Shown: positions 8,348 through 20,690, counted from the stretch's first letter. The stretch is 64,000 nt of DNA from Brevibacterium oceani (GCF_013623835.1 NZ_JABKDE010000004.1:248001-312000); one strand, 5' to 3'. Notes: generated from the sequence alone by a model not told the origin. Numbers and translations: made by a program.

Positions 8348-9259
8348 ATGGCCGTCATCTTCGATCCGATGCGCGGACGCACCCGTCCGGCAGCCAGCCA
8401 CCCCGACGATGAGATCGTCGACGTCCTCACCGGCGACTATGCGAGCGCGGACTGGGCGGTGCTCACCGGCGCGGGGATGAGCACGGACTCCGGCGTCCCC
8501 GACTATCGGGGACCCGACGCGACCCCGCGCAACCCGATGACCATCCAGACATTCCTCTCCCACCCGGATCAGCGAGCACGGTACTGGGCGCGCTCCTGGG
8601 TCGGCTGGCCCCGGATGCGCGGCGCCCGACCGAACGCCGGGCACCTTGCGCTGGCTGGGCTGCCCGTGGCCGGGATCGTCACCCAGAACGTCGACGGACT
8701 CCATCAGGCCGCCGCCGAGGCGGTCGCCGCCGACCGTGCCGACCGCGGCGCGGATCTCGCGCCCAGTCCCGTCATCGACCTCCACGGCAGCCTCGACCGG
8801 GTCATCTGCCTGAAGAACGGGCACCTGTTCGCTCGCGATTGGGTGCAGCGGAGACTGAGCGAACTCAACCCGGACTTCGCCCATGAGGTCGGCATCGACC
8901 CCATCGACGTCGAGACCGCTCCCGACGGTGACGTCGAACTCAAAGACACCGCGGGATTCGTCGTCCTCGATTGCCCCGAATGCGGGGGACTGCTCAAACC
9001 CGATGTCGTCTACTTCGGCGACTCGGTGCCGCCGGCCCGGCTGCAGAAGGCGAACCGGATCTGCGATGACGCGCGCGGGCTCGTCGTGCTCGGGTCCTCT
9101 CTCGCCGTGCTTTCGGGCCTGCGCTTCGTCCGTGCCGCAGCGAAGGACGGCAAGCCCGTCGTCATCGTCACCGACGGTCCCACCCGCGGCGACGACCTCG
9201 CCGACTATCGGTCGATCTCCCGGGTCGCCGATTTCGTCACCCGGTGGGCAGCGAGGTGA
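8348..9259 (+). CDS. NAD-dependent protein deacetylase of the SIR2 family
   Basis: A 303-residue sirtuin. Seen in order are the NAD-binding GAGMSTDSGVPDYRG (near residue 42), TQNVDGLHQ with the conserved Asn and Asp, the catalytic His in DLHGS, a zinc-ribbon region, and the GSSLAV NAD-contact loop. It would remove acyl groups from lysine side chains using NAD. Odd point: the first zinc pair, normally C-x2-C, reads CLKNGH, so only one Cys remains, whereas the second pair CPEC is intact. The linker between the pairs is also long and acidic. The enzyme may bind zinc with a His or may have lost its zinc. Confidence 0.88.
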   Translation: MAVIFDPMRGRTRPAASHPDDEIVDVLTGDYASADWAVLTGAGMSTDSGVPDYRGPDATPRNPMTIQTFLSHPDQRARYWARSWVGWPRMRGARPNAGHLALAGLPVAGIVTQNVDGLHQAAAEAVAADRADRGADLAPSPVIDLHGSLDRVICLKNGHLFARDWVQRRLSELNPDFAHEVGIDPIDVETAPDGDVELKDTAGFVVLDCPECGGLLKPDVVYFGDSVPPARLQKANRICDDARGLVVLGSSLAVLSGLRFVRAAAKDGKPVVIVTDGPTRGDDLADYRSISRVADFVTRWAAR

Positions 9260-9361
9260 GACTACCGCCGAGGCGGCCCGCATCCGTGGAGGCGTGCCTG
9301 CAGGTCAGGCGGTTCGCCCACGTCCAGGTGAGTCCAAGCCGAGGATGAAAGACTGAGAATC

Positions 9362-9952
9362 ATGAGAGACAATCTGGCTCGCGCCGAACGACTGCGACTC
9401 GTCGACACCGCCCGCCGTGCGGGCGAGGACGCCCCCACATTATGCGAAGGGTGGACGACCAGGGACCTGGCCACCCACCTCATCATCCGCGAACGCCACC
9501 CCTCGGCGGCTCTGGGCATCTTCGTCTCGAAGTTCGACGACCGCAGACGGGCGAAGGAGAACGACTACGCGTCGATGCCCTATGCTCAGCTGCTCGGCCT
9601 CGTCGCCTCCCCGCCGAAGTGGACTCCGGGTGCTCTGCCCGGCGTCGAGTCCGCGATGAACACGACCGAATTCCTCGTTCACCACGAGGACATCCGCCGC
9701 GCAGCCATCGAGTGGATCCCGCGCCGGCTCTCACAGTCGGAGACCGCGACCGTCTGGGCGCAGACGAAGGTCGCACTCCTTCCCTTTGCCGCGAACGCCG
9801 ACGGCCCCGTGACGATCGAGGCACCGGGCTTCGGCACCCGCTCCGCCGGCAAGAAGCGCGAAGGCGACGGCGTCACGATCACCGGTGCACCGCTCGAGCT
9901 CCTCCTCTACCTCATGGGCAGGCAGGACCACGCCCTCGTCGACGTGCGCTGA
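9362..9952 (+). CDS. TIGR03085 family metal-binding protein (DinB/MDMPI-like)
   Basis: A 196-residue protein beginning RDNLARAERLRLVDTARR and carrying LCEGWTTRDLATHL and TEFLVHHEDIRRA, the signature blocks of the actinobacterial TIGR03085 family, which is related to mycothiol-dependent maleylpyruvate isomerases. The conserved His residues in these helices would form a metal site in a DinB-type four-helix bundle. The reaction is unknown, though a thiol-dependent transfer using mycothiol is plausible for the wider family. ATG at 9362 is the best start. It stands alone on the plus strand. Confidence 0.8.
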   Translation: MRDNLARAERLRLVDTARRAGEDAPTLCEGWTTRDLATHLIIRERHPSAALGIFVSKFDDRRRAKENDYASMPYAQLLGLVASPPKWTPGALPGVESAMNTTEFLVHHEDIRRAAIEWIPRRLSQSETATVWAQTKVALLPFAANADGPVTIEAPGFGTRSAGKKREGDGVTITGAPLELLLYLMGRQDHALVDVR

Positions 9953-10057
9953 AGGTCGGGATTTCCTCCACCGGATCGGGGGATTGGTCCCTGTCGCGAG
10001 GCGGCTGCGGCTTCCTAGGCTGGTCTCATCAGCCATCGCAGAGGAGACTCACACATC

Positions 10058-10471
10058 ATGAACGCAGCACCCGCACCGACCCCCGGACAGTTCGACCAGC
10101 CCCAGAGCACCGGCCCGGCCCTGCCGCCCCATTCGCCGCTGGGCTACCCGGACGCCCCGCAGAGCTACCAGGCCGCCGGCAGCTATCAGCATCAGCGCAC
10201 CGAGGAGGACCCGGGCAAGGTGCTCGGCATCATCTCACTGGTCGCTACGCTCTCGACCTTCCTCGGATTCAACTTCATCGGCCCCGTCGTCGGCATCATC
10301 ACCGGTCACATCGCTCGCAGGCGCTCGCGTGAGGACGGTCGCGCCGACAACGAGATGGGCAAGTGGGGACTCATCCTCGGCTACGTCTTCCTCGGACTGC
10401 TCGTCCTCGGCTGGGTGCTCGGCATCTCGTTCGGCATCGTCAGCGGACTCGCCGGTCTCATGGCAGGCTGA
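10058..10471 (+). CDS. DUF4190-type small membrane protein
   Basis: A 137-residue protein with a Pro/Gln/Ser-rich N-terminal 50 residues, then GKVLGIISLVATLSTFLGFNFIGPVVGIITGHIARRRS and a second hydrophobic block, the two-helix DUF4190 layout. Such proteins are common in actinomycetes and often have a disordered Pro-rich tail facing the cytoplasm. ATG at 10058 is preceded by GGAGA at good spacing. No partner is evident; the next gene converges. Confidence 0.75.
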   Translation: MNAAPAPTPGQFDQPQSTGPALPPHSPLGYPDAPQSYQAAGSYQHQRTEEDPGKVLGIISLVATLSTFLGFNFIGPVVGIITGHIARRRSREDGRADNEMGKWGLILGYVFLGLLVLGWVLGISFGIVSGLAGLMAG

Positions 10472-10539
10472 GTCCGGCTCGGCCACCTGGCCGCCTCTCG
10501 GCAGTGCCCACGGTCCCCGGTCGGCGGCGTCTCGCATCC

Positions 10540-11586
10540 TCACTTCTGAGGGCGAGGCGCCGCTTCGCTGTGTCCGACGGAACACTCGAGGGCCGTCATC
10601 GTGTCCGCGACGCTGAAGCCGAGATCCCGGTTGAGTGCGAGCATCGGTCCGTTGTTCGTCGCCGTGTACGTCTGCACCCATTTCGCCGAGGCGGTCGCCG
10701 GCACCGCCGGCAGCTGACGCAGATTCGCGACCTTGAGCGCCCGACCGATTCCCCGCCCCCGATAGGCGCGGTCGACGAGCGTGTCCTCCTGGATGACGAT
10801 CTCCGGGGCATGGACCGAGACCATGATCTCCGTATACCCGACGGCGAGATCTCCCACATGGGCCATCGAACTGACCAGGACCCACCCCTGATCGTCCATC
10901 CGCTCCTCATGGCTGCGGATTGCGGCGGTGCTCGCGTGAGTGACCGGTCGGGTGAGGTCACCGACGGGTACGTCCTCATCCATCTGCTCCCGCAGCCTGG
11001 TCCAGGACTCGAGGACCTCTTCCGGGCATGCACCGATCCACGAGGTGACCGAGAAGTCCGGCTCCGTCTTGAGCACGGGCACGGTCGTCGAGGCCCCAGA
11101 GTCCTTGTACCGGTCGGCATCGGCGCGCAGATACGCGGGCAGATCGAGCAGCAGCCGGTGCTCCTCATTGCCCACACTCATGCCCCGTGTCTCGGCGAAC
11201 GCGACCCCGGCCGGGCAGTAGGTCTCGGTCTGGACGATCACCGACGGTCTGTCGACGTCGGCGAGGATCTGCTCGACCGCCTCGGCGAGGGCAGTGCCGA
11301 CACCGTGGCGACGGTGGGGCGGGATGACCCCGAGCTCGGCATACGCCGGCGATTCGTCCGTGAGGTTGATCTCGGCTCCGCCGACGGCCTCCTCACCGAG
11401 GTGGGCGACCAATGCGATGTCCGTCTTGTCCGTGCGCGGATGGGCGAACTGGGTCACCGTCGTTTCGGGGCTGCGCCACCAGGCCGCAGTGCGATCGTCG
11501 GTGTAGGCGATGCGCATGAGGTCGTTCCATGCGACCAGCGCGTCCTCATCCGTGTGATCGATGCGGGTGATCCGAATCTCAGACAT
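10540..11586 (-). CDS. Tandem-domain GNAT acetyltransferase
   Basis: A 348-residue protein made of two GNAT folds. The first has AELGVIPPHRRHGVGTALAE as its acetyl-CoA loop (around residues 80-100); the second has [14 protein letters not shown] near residue 280 and the TNNGPMLALNRDLGF terminus. The ATG at 11586 gives the N-terminus SEIRITRID; an in-frame GTG at 11625 would add 13 residues with no ribosome-binding site. Substrate unknown. It has a relative in this window at 50994-52079 with the same two-domain plan. It converges on the DUF4190 gene. Confidence 0.85.
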   Translation of the reverse strand: MSEIRITRIDHTDEDALVAWNDLMRIAYTDDRTAAWWRSPETTVTQFAHPRTDKTDIALVAHLGEEAVGGAEINLTDESPAYAELGVIPPHRRHGVGTALAEAVEQILADVDRPSVIVQTETYCPAGVAFAETRGMSVGNEEHRLLLDLPAYLRADADRYKDSGASTTVPVLKTEPDFSVTSWIGACPEEVLESWTRLREQMDEDVPVGDLTRPVTHASTAAIRSHEERMDDQGWVLVSSMAHVGDLAVGYTEIMVSVHAPEIVIQEDTLVDRAYRGRGIGRALKVANLRQLPAVPATASAKWVQTYTATNNGPMLALNRDLGFSVADTMTALECSVGHSEAAPRPQK

Positions 11587-11646
11587 GAGATGAGTCGACC
11601 ACGGCCCGAAGGTGTTTTCAAGCACATCGGGGTCGCTGGAGCCGGT

Positions 11647-11868
11647 TCACCGAGGCTCGTCGGAGCCGTCATCGGGGCTGTCACCCGGGCCCAGGTGGGA
11701 CGGATCGGTGGGGTCCGCCTCGGCGTGGGGGTCGTGCTTGGGCAGGCGGGAGCCGATGTGCGCGCCGGGTTTGGTCATCACCCGGTAGACGAGCCACGCG
11801 CCGAGGCTGAAGACGATGATGATGGCGAAGGTGAGGAAGATGACCGCACCGAGACCGGGTTCCATCAT
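11647..11868 (-). CDS. Small single-span membrane protein
   Basis: A 73-residue protein with one hydrophobic helix near the N-terminus (LGAVIFLTFAIIIVFSLGAW) and a charged Asp/Pro/His-rich cytoplasmic tail. It starts with two Met codons; the first overlaps the stop of the DUF1707 gene by four bases (ATGA), so the two are translationally coupled and likely act together. No function can be given. Confidence 0.65.
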   Translation of the reverse strand: MMEPGLGAVIFLTFAIIIVFSLGAWLVYRVMTKPGAHIGSRLPKHDPHAEADPTDPSHLGPGDSPDDGSDEPR

Positions 11869-12530
11869 TTGGCCATTCGTCGACGGTCGAAGTAGTTCGC
11901 GAAGCGGGCCTTGAACGAGCCCATGCCGATCGAACCGCCCACCCGCACGATCGGCTTGCGACCGGTGGGGACGGCGTTGACCACGGATTTCACGCTGCCC
12001 CAGGACTTCGAGAGTTCGTCGACATTGACAGCCCAGTCATCGGGGATGACGACCGTGACCGAACCCATGCCGGCGACGATCTCGACGTCGATGGTCTGCA
12101 GATCCGTGTCGACCTCGAGGAAGTTCAGCTCGATGTTCGACATCGAGGGTTCGCAGCGGATGTAAGGCGGCACGGCCCAGCGTGCGCGGCGGACCTCGGA
12201 CTCCCAGCCGGCCTTGATGACGAGCGGATCGAGGAGGTTGTGTCCCTGGATCGCCTGCCCGCGGTCAGCGGCGGGCGCGATCGCCGAGGTGGGGCGGAAG
12301 CGATCGGAGGGAAGTTCGGTGGTGAGGTCGGCGAGCACCTCGTCGAGGTCGATGGGGAACTTCGCGGCGTGGACCTTCTCCATCCGTTCGTCGAGCTCAT
12401 CGACCGTGATCCGTCCGTCCCCGGCGGCTTCGCGGAGGACTTCGATCGCCTCGTCACGTTCCTTGTGGCCGATGCGGAAGGTCTTCGCGGGGTCGTTGTC
12501 GGCGGGACCGGAGAGGTTGGGCTGGGTCAT
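11865..12530 (-). CDS. DUF1707 domain protein with C-terminal LiaF-like beta domain
   Basis: A 221-residue soluble protein. Residues 18-70 are the DUF1707 domain (FRIGHKERDEAIEVLREAAGDGRIT, then DELDERM), a short DNA-binding-like or SHOCT-like module common in actinomycetes. The C-terminal half, with TIDVEIVAGMGSVTVVIPDDWAV and GSIGMGSFKARF, resembles the DUF2154/LiaF-type beta-helix. The ATG at 12530 is chosen because an upstream in-frame start would add residues unlike the family. It overlaps the small membrane protein gene. Probably an envelope-stress sensing component; this is inference from family context. Confidence 0.75.
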   Translation of the reverse strand: MTQPNLSGPADNDPAKTFRIGHKERDEAIEVLREAAGDGRITVDELDERMEKVHAAKFPIDLDEVLADLTTELPSDRFRPTSAIAPAADRGQAIQGHNLLDPLVIKAGWESEVRRARWAVPPYIRCEPSMSNIELNFLEVDTDLQTIDVEIVAGMGSVTVVIPDDWAVNVDELSKSWGSVKSVVNAVPTGRKPIVRVGGSIGMGSFKARFANYFDRRRMAK

Positions 12531-12668
12531 GATCTCTATCGTGCCTGATCGTGCGGTGAGCGACAACGGCGGGAGTCTCGGGGGCCGTGACGGGGTAGGG
12601 AGCTGAGAGATCGGGGGAGGGCGCAGGGGCCGTGTCTCGTGTCAGTCGTTGGCATTAGGCTAGGGGAC

Positions 12669-15600
12669 GTGTCCACCGCACTGTACAGAAGATACCGCCC
12701 AGAGACCTTCGACGAGGTCATCGGTCAAGAGCATGTGACCGATCCGCTGAAGGCCGCGATCGACCGCGGCCGCATCAACCATGCCTATCTGTTCTCCGGG
12801 CCGCGCGGGTGCGGAAAGACCACCTCGGCGCGGATCCTCGCCCGGTGCCTCAACTGTGAGAAGGGGCCGACACCGGTGCCCTGCGGTGAATGCCCGAGCT
12901 GTCGGGACCTGGCCAACGGCGGCCCCGGTTCCCTCGACGTCGTCGAGATCGACGCGGCCAGCCACAACGGTGTCGACGATGCCCGTGACCTGCGGGAGAG
13001 GGCGATCTATGCGCCTGCCCGCGACCGGTACAAGGTGTTCATCCTCGATGAGGCGCATATGGTCACATCGCAGGGATTCAACGCCCTGCTCAAGATCGTC
13101 GAGGAACCGCCGCCGCACATCAAGTTCGTCTTCGCGACCACCGAGCCGGAGAAGGTCATCGGCACGATCCGTTCGCGAACCCACCACTATCCCTTCCGGC
13201 TGGTCCCGCCCGAGGCGCTGACGAACTACCTCGAGGATCTGTGCGGTCGGGAGGATGTCAACGTCGCCAAGGGCGTGCTGCCCCTGGTCGTGCGTGCCGG
13301 CGGCGGTTCCGTGCGCGACACCCTGTCCGTGCTCGATCAGCTCATCGCCGGTTCGGGGCCCGACGGAGTCGACTACGGCCGGGCCATCGCGCTGCTCGGC
13401 TACACCCCGGACTCGCTGCTCTCCGACATCGTCGATGCCTTCTCCGCCGGTGATGGTGGAGGGGTCTACCGTGCCGTCGAACGCGTCATCGAATCCGGTC
13501 AGGACCCCAGGCGCTTCGTCGAGGACCTGCTCGAGCGCTTCCGCGATCTCATCGTCATCAATGCTGCCCCCGAGGCGGCCCATGCCTTCCTGCCCGAGGT
13601 GCCGCCGGACCGGTTGGAACGGCTCACCCTGCAGGCCGCCGGCTTCGGCCAGGGGGAGCTCTCCCGCGCCGCGGATCTGCTCAATGAGGGATTGACCGAG
13701 ATGTCGGGGGCGACCTCGCCGAGGCTGCAGCTCGAACTCATCTGCGCGCGCATTCTGCTGCCTGGTTCCGGTCGCAGCCGCGACGCCGTGCTCAGCCGCA
13801 TGGAGCGGATGGAGCGTCGGATCGGCATGTCGGCCACCGGTGTGGCAGCGAATCTGCCCCCGGCGCAGGCACCGGACCAGGGTCAGGCTCCGGGGTCGGG
13901 GCAGGTTGCTGGCCAGACGCAGGGCCAAGCGCCTGGTCAGGCGTCGGGTCAGGGGCGCCCCGCCGGGCTGGAGCCGACGGGCGTTGCCGGACGAGGCGAC
14001 GGAGCGCAGGCGGCAAACGCACCTGCGGGACAGCCCCGGACTGCCGATCACGACGACTTCGATGACATCGCCGCCATGGCCGTCGCCGCAGAATCGATGC
14101 TCAACGAGCCCAATACACCGGCTCAGCCTGATCAGTTCCAGGAGTCTCAGGCGCAGCCGGCCCAGCGGGATCGACCGGTCCAGCCGGGTCAGTCTCAGCC
14201 GGAGGGGGCGCAGCCGGTGCAGCGGCCGGAGCAGTCTCAGGAGTCTCAGCGGCCGCAGCAGGCCCAGCAGGATCGACCGGTCCAGTCCGACCGGCCCGCG
14301 CAGCATGACCGATCCGCTCAGACTGACCGATCTGCACAGACCGATCGGTCCGCACAGCCGGAGCGGCCCACTCACCCGTCGGAATCTGCGGCCGCATCAG
14401 CATCTCCGCGTAGCGACGAACGAGCGCAGGATCCTCGCCGCGAATCAGCATCCGCGCCGGAGCCGGGGAACCAGCAGCCCGAGAACCAGCGGCCCGAACC
14501 GGCCGCGCCACCGGCCGAACCACAGCGTCAGGTGCCCGAACCGACCGCTTCCGAACAGGGGCCAGTGTCGGCACCGGACTCGTCGTCGCCCTCCGGGCAG
14601 GGGGAGACCTCGCAGACTGAGCAGGCAGCGGCACCCGAAGCCACCTCGGTGGCGGGATCGGGAGATATCGGCGGAGAGATCGAAGCGATCCGTCGCGCCT
14701 GGCCGAGCATTCTCGCCGCCGTCGAGAAGCGCAGCCGCCTCACCCGCGCGATCATCGCGGCCAACGCGATTCCGCAGTCATTCTCCGACGGGGTCGTCTA
14801 CCTCGGCTTCAACAATCCCGGATCCGTCCAGGGCTTCCAACAGCGCGACCATGGCGCCAAACTGGCCGCCGCCATCAACGACGTGCTCGGCATCCAGGCG
14901 CGCATCGACGTCGGCGATGTCGGCCGGATCGGAGGCGGAAACGCATCCGGCGGACATCAGGGCAAGGGAGCTTCGGCCCCGCCTATGAACGACGCCGGGG
15001 GCAATCACGGCCCGGCGCCCAGCCAGCGCCGCCCGAGCCCGCAGGAAGTCGCCGCGGTCGTCGGCACCCGCGAAGTCGACAAACCACGGGTCGATCACGA
15101 GAAGTTCTGGGAGCCCAGCGGACCGACTCAAGGCCCCTGGTCCTCCGACGACGAGGAGGGAGAACAGCCGGGGCCACCCAGCGAACCGACTCCTGAGAAC
15201 AACCGCCCCGACGACGAGGGCGAGTCCGAACAGGCTCCGGCGAATCCGGACAAGCCAGAGTTCGGCGCCCCCGAGTCTGGCATCGCCGACCTTGTCGACG
15301 ACCACGCTGCGAACGAAGGTGCCGCCACACAGGCGCACCCGGACGAATCGGACACACCGGTCGAGCCCGCCACCGTTGCCGACGAACATGGCGCCGAAGC
15401 CGATGCCCCGGAGATCGTCGTGCCCGATCTCTCCGACGATGACTTCTTCGGAGCTCCCGTCGACCAGGCGCCCGAAGGTGTCGGTGGCAGCGGCGCAGAT
15501 TCTGGCGACCAGGACTGGCGATCCGACAGTCGGTCGGCACATCCCGAGGGCGAGACACCGGCCGATGAAGGGCACGCGCATTCCCCGGATGCGCAGTCGC

Positions 15601-16205
15601 AGCCATCCGATGAACCGGGTCTGTCGCACGATGACGACAACTCAACGATGGAATACGTCCAGCCGCGGTGGGACGAGCCGAACTGGCACGATGGACCCGA
15701 CACCGGTCCGACGGCCACCGCTTCCGCCGATGTCGATACGACGAGCGCAGGCAGCGGTGCGGTCGATGTCGGAGCCGTGGTCGTGCCTCCACCCGACGAC
15801 GACCTCGACTACCCCGACCTCAGTGACACCGGTGACTTCGGGGGAGAGGCCGCGGCATCGGCCGTGCAGACATCGTCCCTCGCCCACACCCCGCCGCCGA
15901 ACCGCGCAAACGAATCCAAACCCTTCAAGTCCCGCTTCGCCGCCCTCGCGGAGAAGCACGGTGTCCACACGACTCCGCCCGGTGGAACTGATTTCGGATC
16001 TGCCCCACAGACCAACGCCGGGGCCAGCACCCAGCCCAGCGCCGCCTCGGCGCCGGGGTCCGACCCCTACCCGCAGGCCACGGGATCGGACGAGGACGAG
16101 TATGATCCGGAAACGGACCTCGACGTCTCCGAGGCACCCCAGATCGGGGTCGACGTGATCGCACGCGTCCTCGGCGGCGAAATCATTGACGAAAGAGAAG
16201 TATGA
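12669..16205 (+). CDS. dnaX: DNA polymerase III subunit gamma/tau
   Basis: Clamp-loader ATPase of the replisome. GTG at 12669 gives the canonical N-terminus [19 protein letters not shown] and follows AGGGG closely. Seen are Walker A GPRGCGKT, the four-Cys zinc module (CLNC...CGECPSC), Walker B ILDEAH and the SRC-like RSRTHHYPF. At 1178 residues it is much longer than usual: after the ATPase and lid domains (to about residue 390) comes a Gln/Pro/Asp/Arg-rich linker of roughly 250 residues with repeats such as [11 protein letters not shown], then a conserved helical domain ([20 protein letters not shown]) and a long acidic Ser-rich tail. Its stop overlaps the recR start by four bases. Confidence 0.95.
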   Translation: MSTALYRRYRPETFDEVIGQEHVTDPLKAAIDRGRINHAYLFSGPRGCGKTTSARILARCLNCEKGPTPVPCGECPSCRDLANGGPGSLDVVEIDAASHNGVDDARDLRERAIYAPARDRYKVFILDEAHMVTSQGFNALLKIVEEPPPHIKFVFATTEPEKVIGTIRSRTHHYPFRLVPPEALTNYLEDLCGREDVNVAKGVLPLVVRAGGGSVRDTLSVLDQLIAGSGPDGVDYGRAIALLGYTPDSLLSDIVDAFSAGDGGGVYRAVERVIESGQDPRRFVEDLLERFRDLIVINAAPEAAHAFLPEVPPDRLERLTLQAAGFGQGELSRAADLLNEGLTEMSGATSPRLQLELICARILLPGSGRSRDAVLSRMERMERRIGMSATGVAANLPPAQAPDQGQAPGSGQVAGQTQGQAPGQASGQGRPAGLEPTGVAGRGDGAQAANAPAGQPRTADHDDFDDIAAMAVAAESMLNEPNTPAQPDQFQESQAQPAQRDRPVQPGQSQPEGAQPVQRPEQSQESQRPQQAQQDRPVQSDRPAQHDRSAQTDRSAQTDRSAQPERPTHPSESAAASASPRSDERAQDPRRESASAPEPGNQQPENQRPEPAAPPAEPQRQVPEPTASEQGPVSAPDSSSPSGQGETSQTEQAAAPEATSVAGSGDIGGEIEAIRRAWPSILAAVEKRSRLTRAIIAANAIPQSFSDGVVYLGFNNPGSVQGFQQRDHGAKLAAAINDVLGIQARIDVGDVGRIGGGNASGGHQGKGASAPPMNDAGGNHGPAPSQRRPSPQEVAAVVGTREVDKPRVDHEKFWEPSGPTQGPWSSDDEEGEQPGPPSEPTPENNRPDDEGESEQAPANPDKPEFGAPESGIADLVDDHAANEGAATQAHPDESDTPVEPATVADEHGAEADAPEIVVPDLSDDDFFGAPVDQAPEGVGGSGADSGDQDWRSDSRSAHPEGETPADEGHAHSPDAQSQPSDEPGLSHDDDNSTMEYVQPRWDEPNWHDGPDTGPTATASADVDTTSAGSGAVDVGAVVVPPPDDDLDYPDLSDTGDFGGEAAASAVQTSSLAHTPPPNRANESKPFKSRFAALAEKHGVHTTPPGGTDFGSAPQTNAGASTQPSAASAPGSDPYPQATGSDEDEYDPETDLDVSEAPQIGVDVIARVLGGEIIDEREV

Positions 16206-16807
16206 GCGCTGTCTACGAAGGTGCCCTCCAGGATCTCGTCGAAGAGTTCGGCAAGCTTCCGGGCATCGGGCCGAAATCGGCGCAGCGACTCGCCTTCCAC
16301 ATCCTCCAGACCGACTCCAGCGACGTCAACGCGCTCGCGCAGGCGCTCACCGACGTGAAGAAACGTGTGCGGTTCTGCGAAATCTGCGGCAACGTGTCCG
16401 AAGAGGCCGAATGCACGGTCTGCCAGGACCCGCGTCGCGACCGGTCGATGATCTGCGTGGTCGAAGAGCCCAAGGACGTCGTCGCGATCGAACGCACCCG
16501 CGAATACCGGGGTCTCTATCACGTCCTCGGGGGAGCGATCGATCCGATGGCCGGCGTCGGTCCGGACAACCTGCGGATCAAGGAACTCATGACCCGCCTG
16601 CAGGACGGTGAGGTCAAGGAGACCGTCATCGCGACCGACCCGAACCTCGAAGGCGAAGCAACCGCCACCTACCTCGTCAGGCTGCTCGGTTCGCTCGGTG
16701 TGACCGTGACTCGCCTGGCCTCGGGCCTGCCCGTCGGCGGTGACCTCGAATATGCCGATGAGGTCACTCTCGGCCGGGCATTCTCCGGCCGCCGCGAGAT
16801 CGACTGA
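16202..16807 (+). CDS. recR: Recombination mediator protein RecR
   Basis: A 201-residue protein that works with RecF/RecO to load RecA on gapped DNA. It has the N-terminal helix-hairpin-helix ([15 protein letters not shown]), a C4 zinc finger ([16 protein letters not shown]), the Toprim domain with [14 protein letters not shown], and the [15 protein letters not shown] acidic site. Length matches the family. Its ATG overlaps the dnaX stop by four bases, the conserved dnaX-recR pairing. Confidence 0.97.
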   Translation: MSAVYEGALQDLVEEFGKLPGIGPKSAQRLAFHILQTDSSDVNALAQALTDVKKRVRFCEICGNVSEEAECTVCQDPRRDRSMICVVEEPKDVVAIERTREYRGLYHVLGGAIDPMAGVGPDNLRIKELMTRLQDGEVKETVIATDPNLEGEATATYLVRLLGSLGVTVTRLASGLPVGGDLEYADEVTLGRAFSGRREID

Positions 16808-16868
16808 ACGCCGTCCCGGCCTTCGCCCAGTCGGCTTGTCCTGAACTGAACCGCGGTCATTCGCACCC

Positions 16869-16912
16869 TTGACACCATATCGATAATCGTGAAATATATT
16901 GTTTATCGATAT
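16869..16912 (+). promoter_or_regulatory. Promoter with operator for the DUF2975/XRE pair
   Basis: A perfect -35 TTGACA (16869-16874) is followed at 17 bases by AAATAT and slightly further on by TATATT. A perfect 10-base inverted repeat, ATATCGATAA (16877-16886) and TTATCGATAT (16903-16912), brackets the -10 region, and further ATATCG and ACGATAAG half sites follow to 16927. The stretch is sharply AT-rich against its surroundings. The small XRE protein encoded at 17626 is the natural candidate repressor. Confidence 0.75.
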
Positions 16913-16996
16913 ATCGAGAAACGATAAGCGTTCGACAACGGCGGGACGAGGACCGAGTGCTCGGTCGATCGCCCGTCCAGGCGGAAAGGCACTGTC

Positions 16997-17626
16997 ATGT
17001 CACCGACGTCCGAACAGAAGCCGCACGATGATCCACAGAAGCGCAAGGCCTTCGGCACCGGTTACGAACTCTGGATCGGTCTGGCGGTGGGGCTCTACGT
17101 CGTCTACGCAGTCACCGATCTCATCACCGGACTCGTCCATTCCGAGGTCTCGCTGTCGGTGGACTTCGAAGATGACGCGGTGTCCGCGCTCGACGTCCCG
17201 AACGGCACCGCCTCGTTGCGCGGACTCACCGAGATCTCCGTGGCTACCGGCGATGTCTCCGCGGGGGCAGTGGTCTTCGTGATCATCGCGAAGATCGCTC
17301 TCATCCTCACCGTTCTCGGCGCTGCGATCTCCCTTGTGCCGGTCATCCGTGACATCGCCGCAGGCACCCCTTTCACGTCCCGGGCGTCCCGCGCCTTCAG
17401 CGTGCTCACCTGGATCGTGGTAATCGGATGGATCATCTACTTCATCACCATGATGCTCGGCAGCAACTGGATCGCCGCCGATATCGGCATCGGTGACGGA
17501 GTCGGACCGGGCATCACCGTGATGCAGTCGTGGCTGGTTCTCGGAATCCTCGGCGGGGCCGAGCTGCTGCGCCGCTGCTTCCGTTCGGGCCGGAAGGCCC
17601 AAGAAGAACTCGAAGGGCTTGTGTGA
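16997..17626 (+). CDS. DUF2975-like membrane protein
   Basis: A 209-residue protein with four hydrophobic segments (around ELWIGLAVGLYVVYAV, VVFVIIAKIALILTVLGAA, LTWIVVIGWIIYFITMML and QSWLVLGILGGAELLRR) and the short motif GTPFTSRASRAF between helices two and three that is typical of DUF2975 proteins. It forms an operon with a Cro/CI-type regulator whose start shares one base with its stop. Such pairs are widespread; the membrane protein's function is unknown. ATG at 16997 follows GGAAAGG at suitable spacing. Confidence 0.8.
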   Translation: MSPTSEQKPHDDPQKRKAFGTGYELWIGLAVGLYVVYAVTDLITGLVHSEVSLSVDFEDDAVSALDVPNGTASLRGLTEISVATGDVSAGAVVFVIIAKIALILTVLGAAISLVPVIRDIAAGTPFTSRASRAFSVLTWIVVIGWIIYFITMMLGSNWIAADIGIGDGVGPGITVMQSWLVLGILGGAELLRRCFRSGRKAQEELEGLV

Positions 17627-17859
17627 TGGTCGAAGAGTTCGACTCATCACGCGTCATGTGCCACCTCGATGCGCTGCTCACACAGAGGGATCTCAGCCTC
17701 ACCGAATTGTCCAAGCGCGTCGGCGTCTCCCTGGCGAACCTCTCCGTGCTCAAGAACAACAGGGCGAAGGCCGTGCGCTACTCCACCCTCATCGCTTTGT
17801 GCGAGGTCCTCGACTGCCAGCCCGGAGACCTCTTCACGGTCGAACGCCGACCGAGGTGA
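17626..17859 (+). CDS. Small XRE/Cro-CI family regulator (YozG-like)
   Basis: A 77-residue helix-turn-helix protein: LDALLTQRDLSLTELSKRVGVSLANLSVLKNNRAKAVRYSTLIALCEVLDCQPGDLF covers the five-helix HTH_26 fold. The ATG at 17626 overlaps the preceding stop as TGATG, so translation is coupled to the DUF2975 gene. It probably represses its own promoter through the TATCGATAA inverted repeat at 16877-16912. Longer in-frame extensions upstream are antecedent to the coupled start and are rejected. Confidence 0.85.
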   Translation: MVEEFDSSRVMCHLDALLTQRDLSLTELSKRVGVSLANLSVLKNNRAKAVRYSTLIALCEVLDCQPGDLFTVERRPR

Positions 17860-18178
17860 GCGGTCGAGGTCTCGGCGGCTCGCAATGCCTGCAATATAAC
17901 GATTTCTGAGCAGGGGCTGAACGGCCTGCGACCGACCCGCGTCTCGCCTATCAGGACAGCGAACGGAGGGGGCGCCGATGGTCGGCATCCGGCCCGGTCA
18001 GAGGCTGTCTGAATGGCGGTCGAAGGTGAACCGAAATGACCTACCTCATACAATGGTCGAGGTGCCGGGAGCCCGACACGGCTGAAATCCTGATCGATGG
18101 AGCACGAGATCTCCATGTTTGGAACCATGGAATCGATCGCCTGGCACGGAACTTATCAGCGATAAGGAAGATACTTCA
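17860..18178. other. Intergenic region upstream of lysC, no gene
   Basis: No open frame with coding character was found on either strand. The last 60 bases carry the lysC ribosome-binding site (AAGGAAG ahead of the GTG). No lysine-riboswitch-like fold is apparent and no strong promoter could be picked out. Confidence 0.5.
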
Positions 18179-20553
<2,375 letters not shown>

Positions 20554-20628
20554 TCGCAGCCGCCTCGGTGAGGTGATCGTCGCGATCGGCCCCCGAAAGG
20601 CTGGGGGCAGCGCGGCAGCTGAGACCAT

Positions 20629-20660
20629 GAACCGCCCGGGAGGATTCTCCCGGGCGGTTC
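20629..20660 (+). terminator. Hairpin terminator after asd
   Basis: A perfect 14-base stem (GAACCGCCCGGGAG and its complement) with a GATT loop, 76 bases downstream of the asd stop. No long T run follows, as is common in high-GC actinomycetes. It ends the lysC-asd transcript. Confidence 0.8.
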
Positions 20661-20690
20661 GTCGTCTCGCGGGAGCATCGCTTGGCCGCT

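Noticed and set aside
12531-12668. 4.5S SRP RNA gene ahead of dnaX
   Set aside because: The conserved SRP core (GGAAGGAAGCA type) is not present in this gap.
12660-14375. 571-codon minus-strand open frame inside dnaX
   Set aside because: Antisense to the highly conserved dnaX with no recognisable domain.
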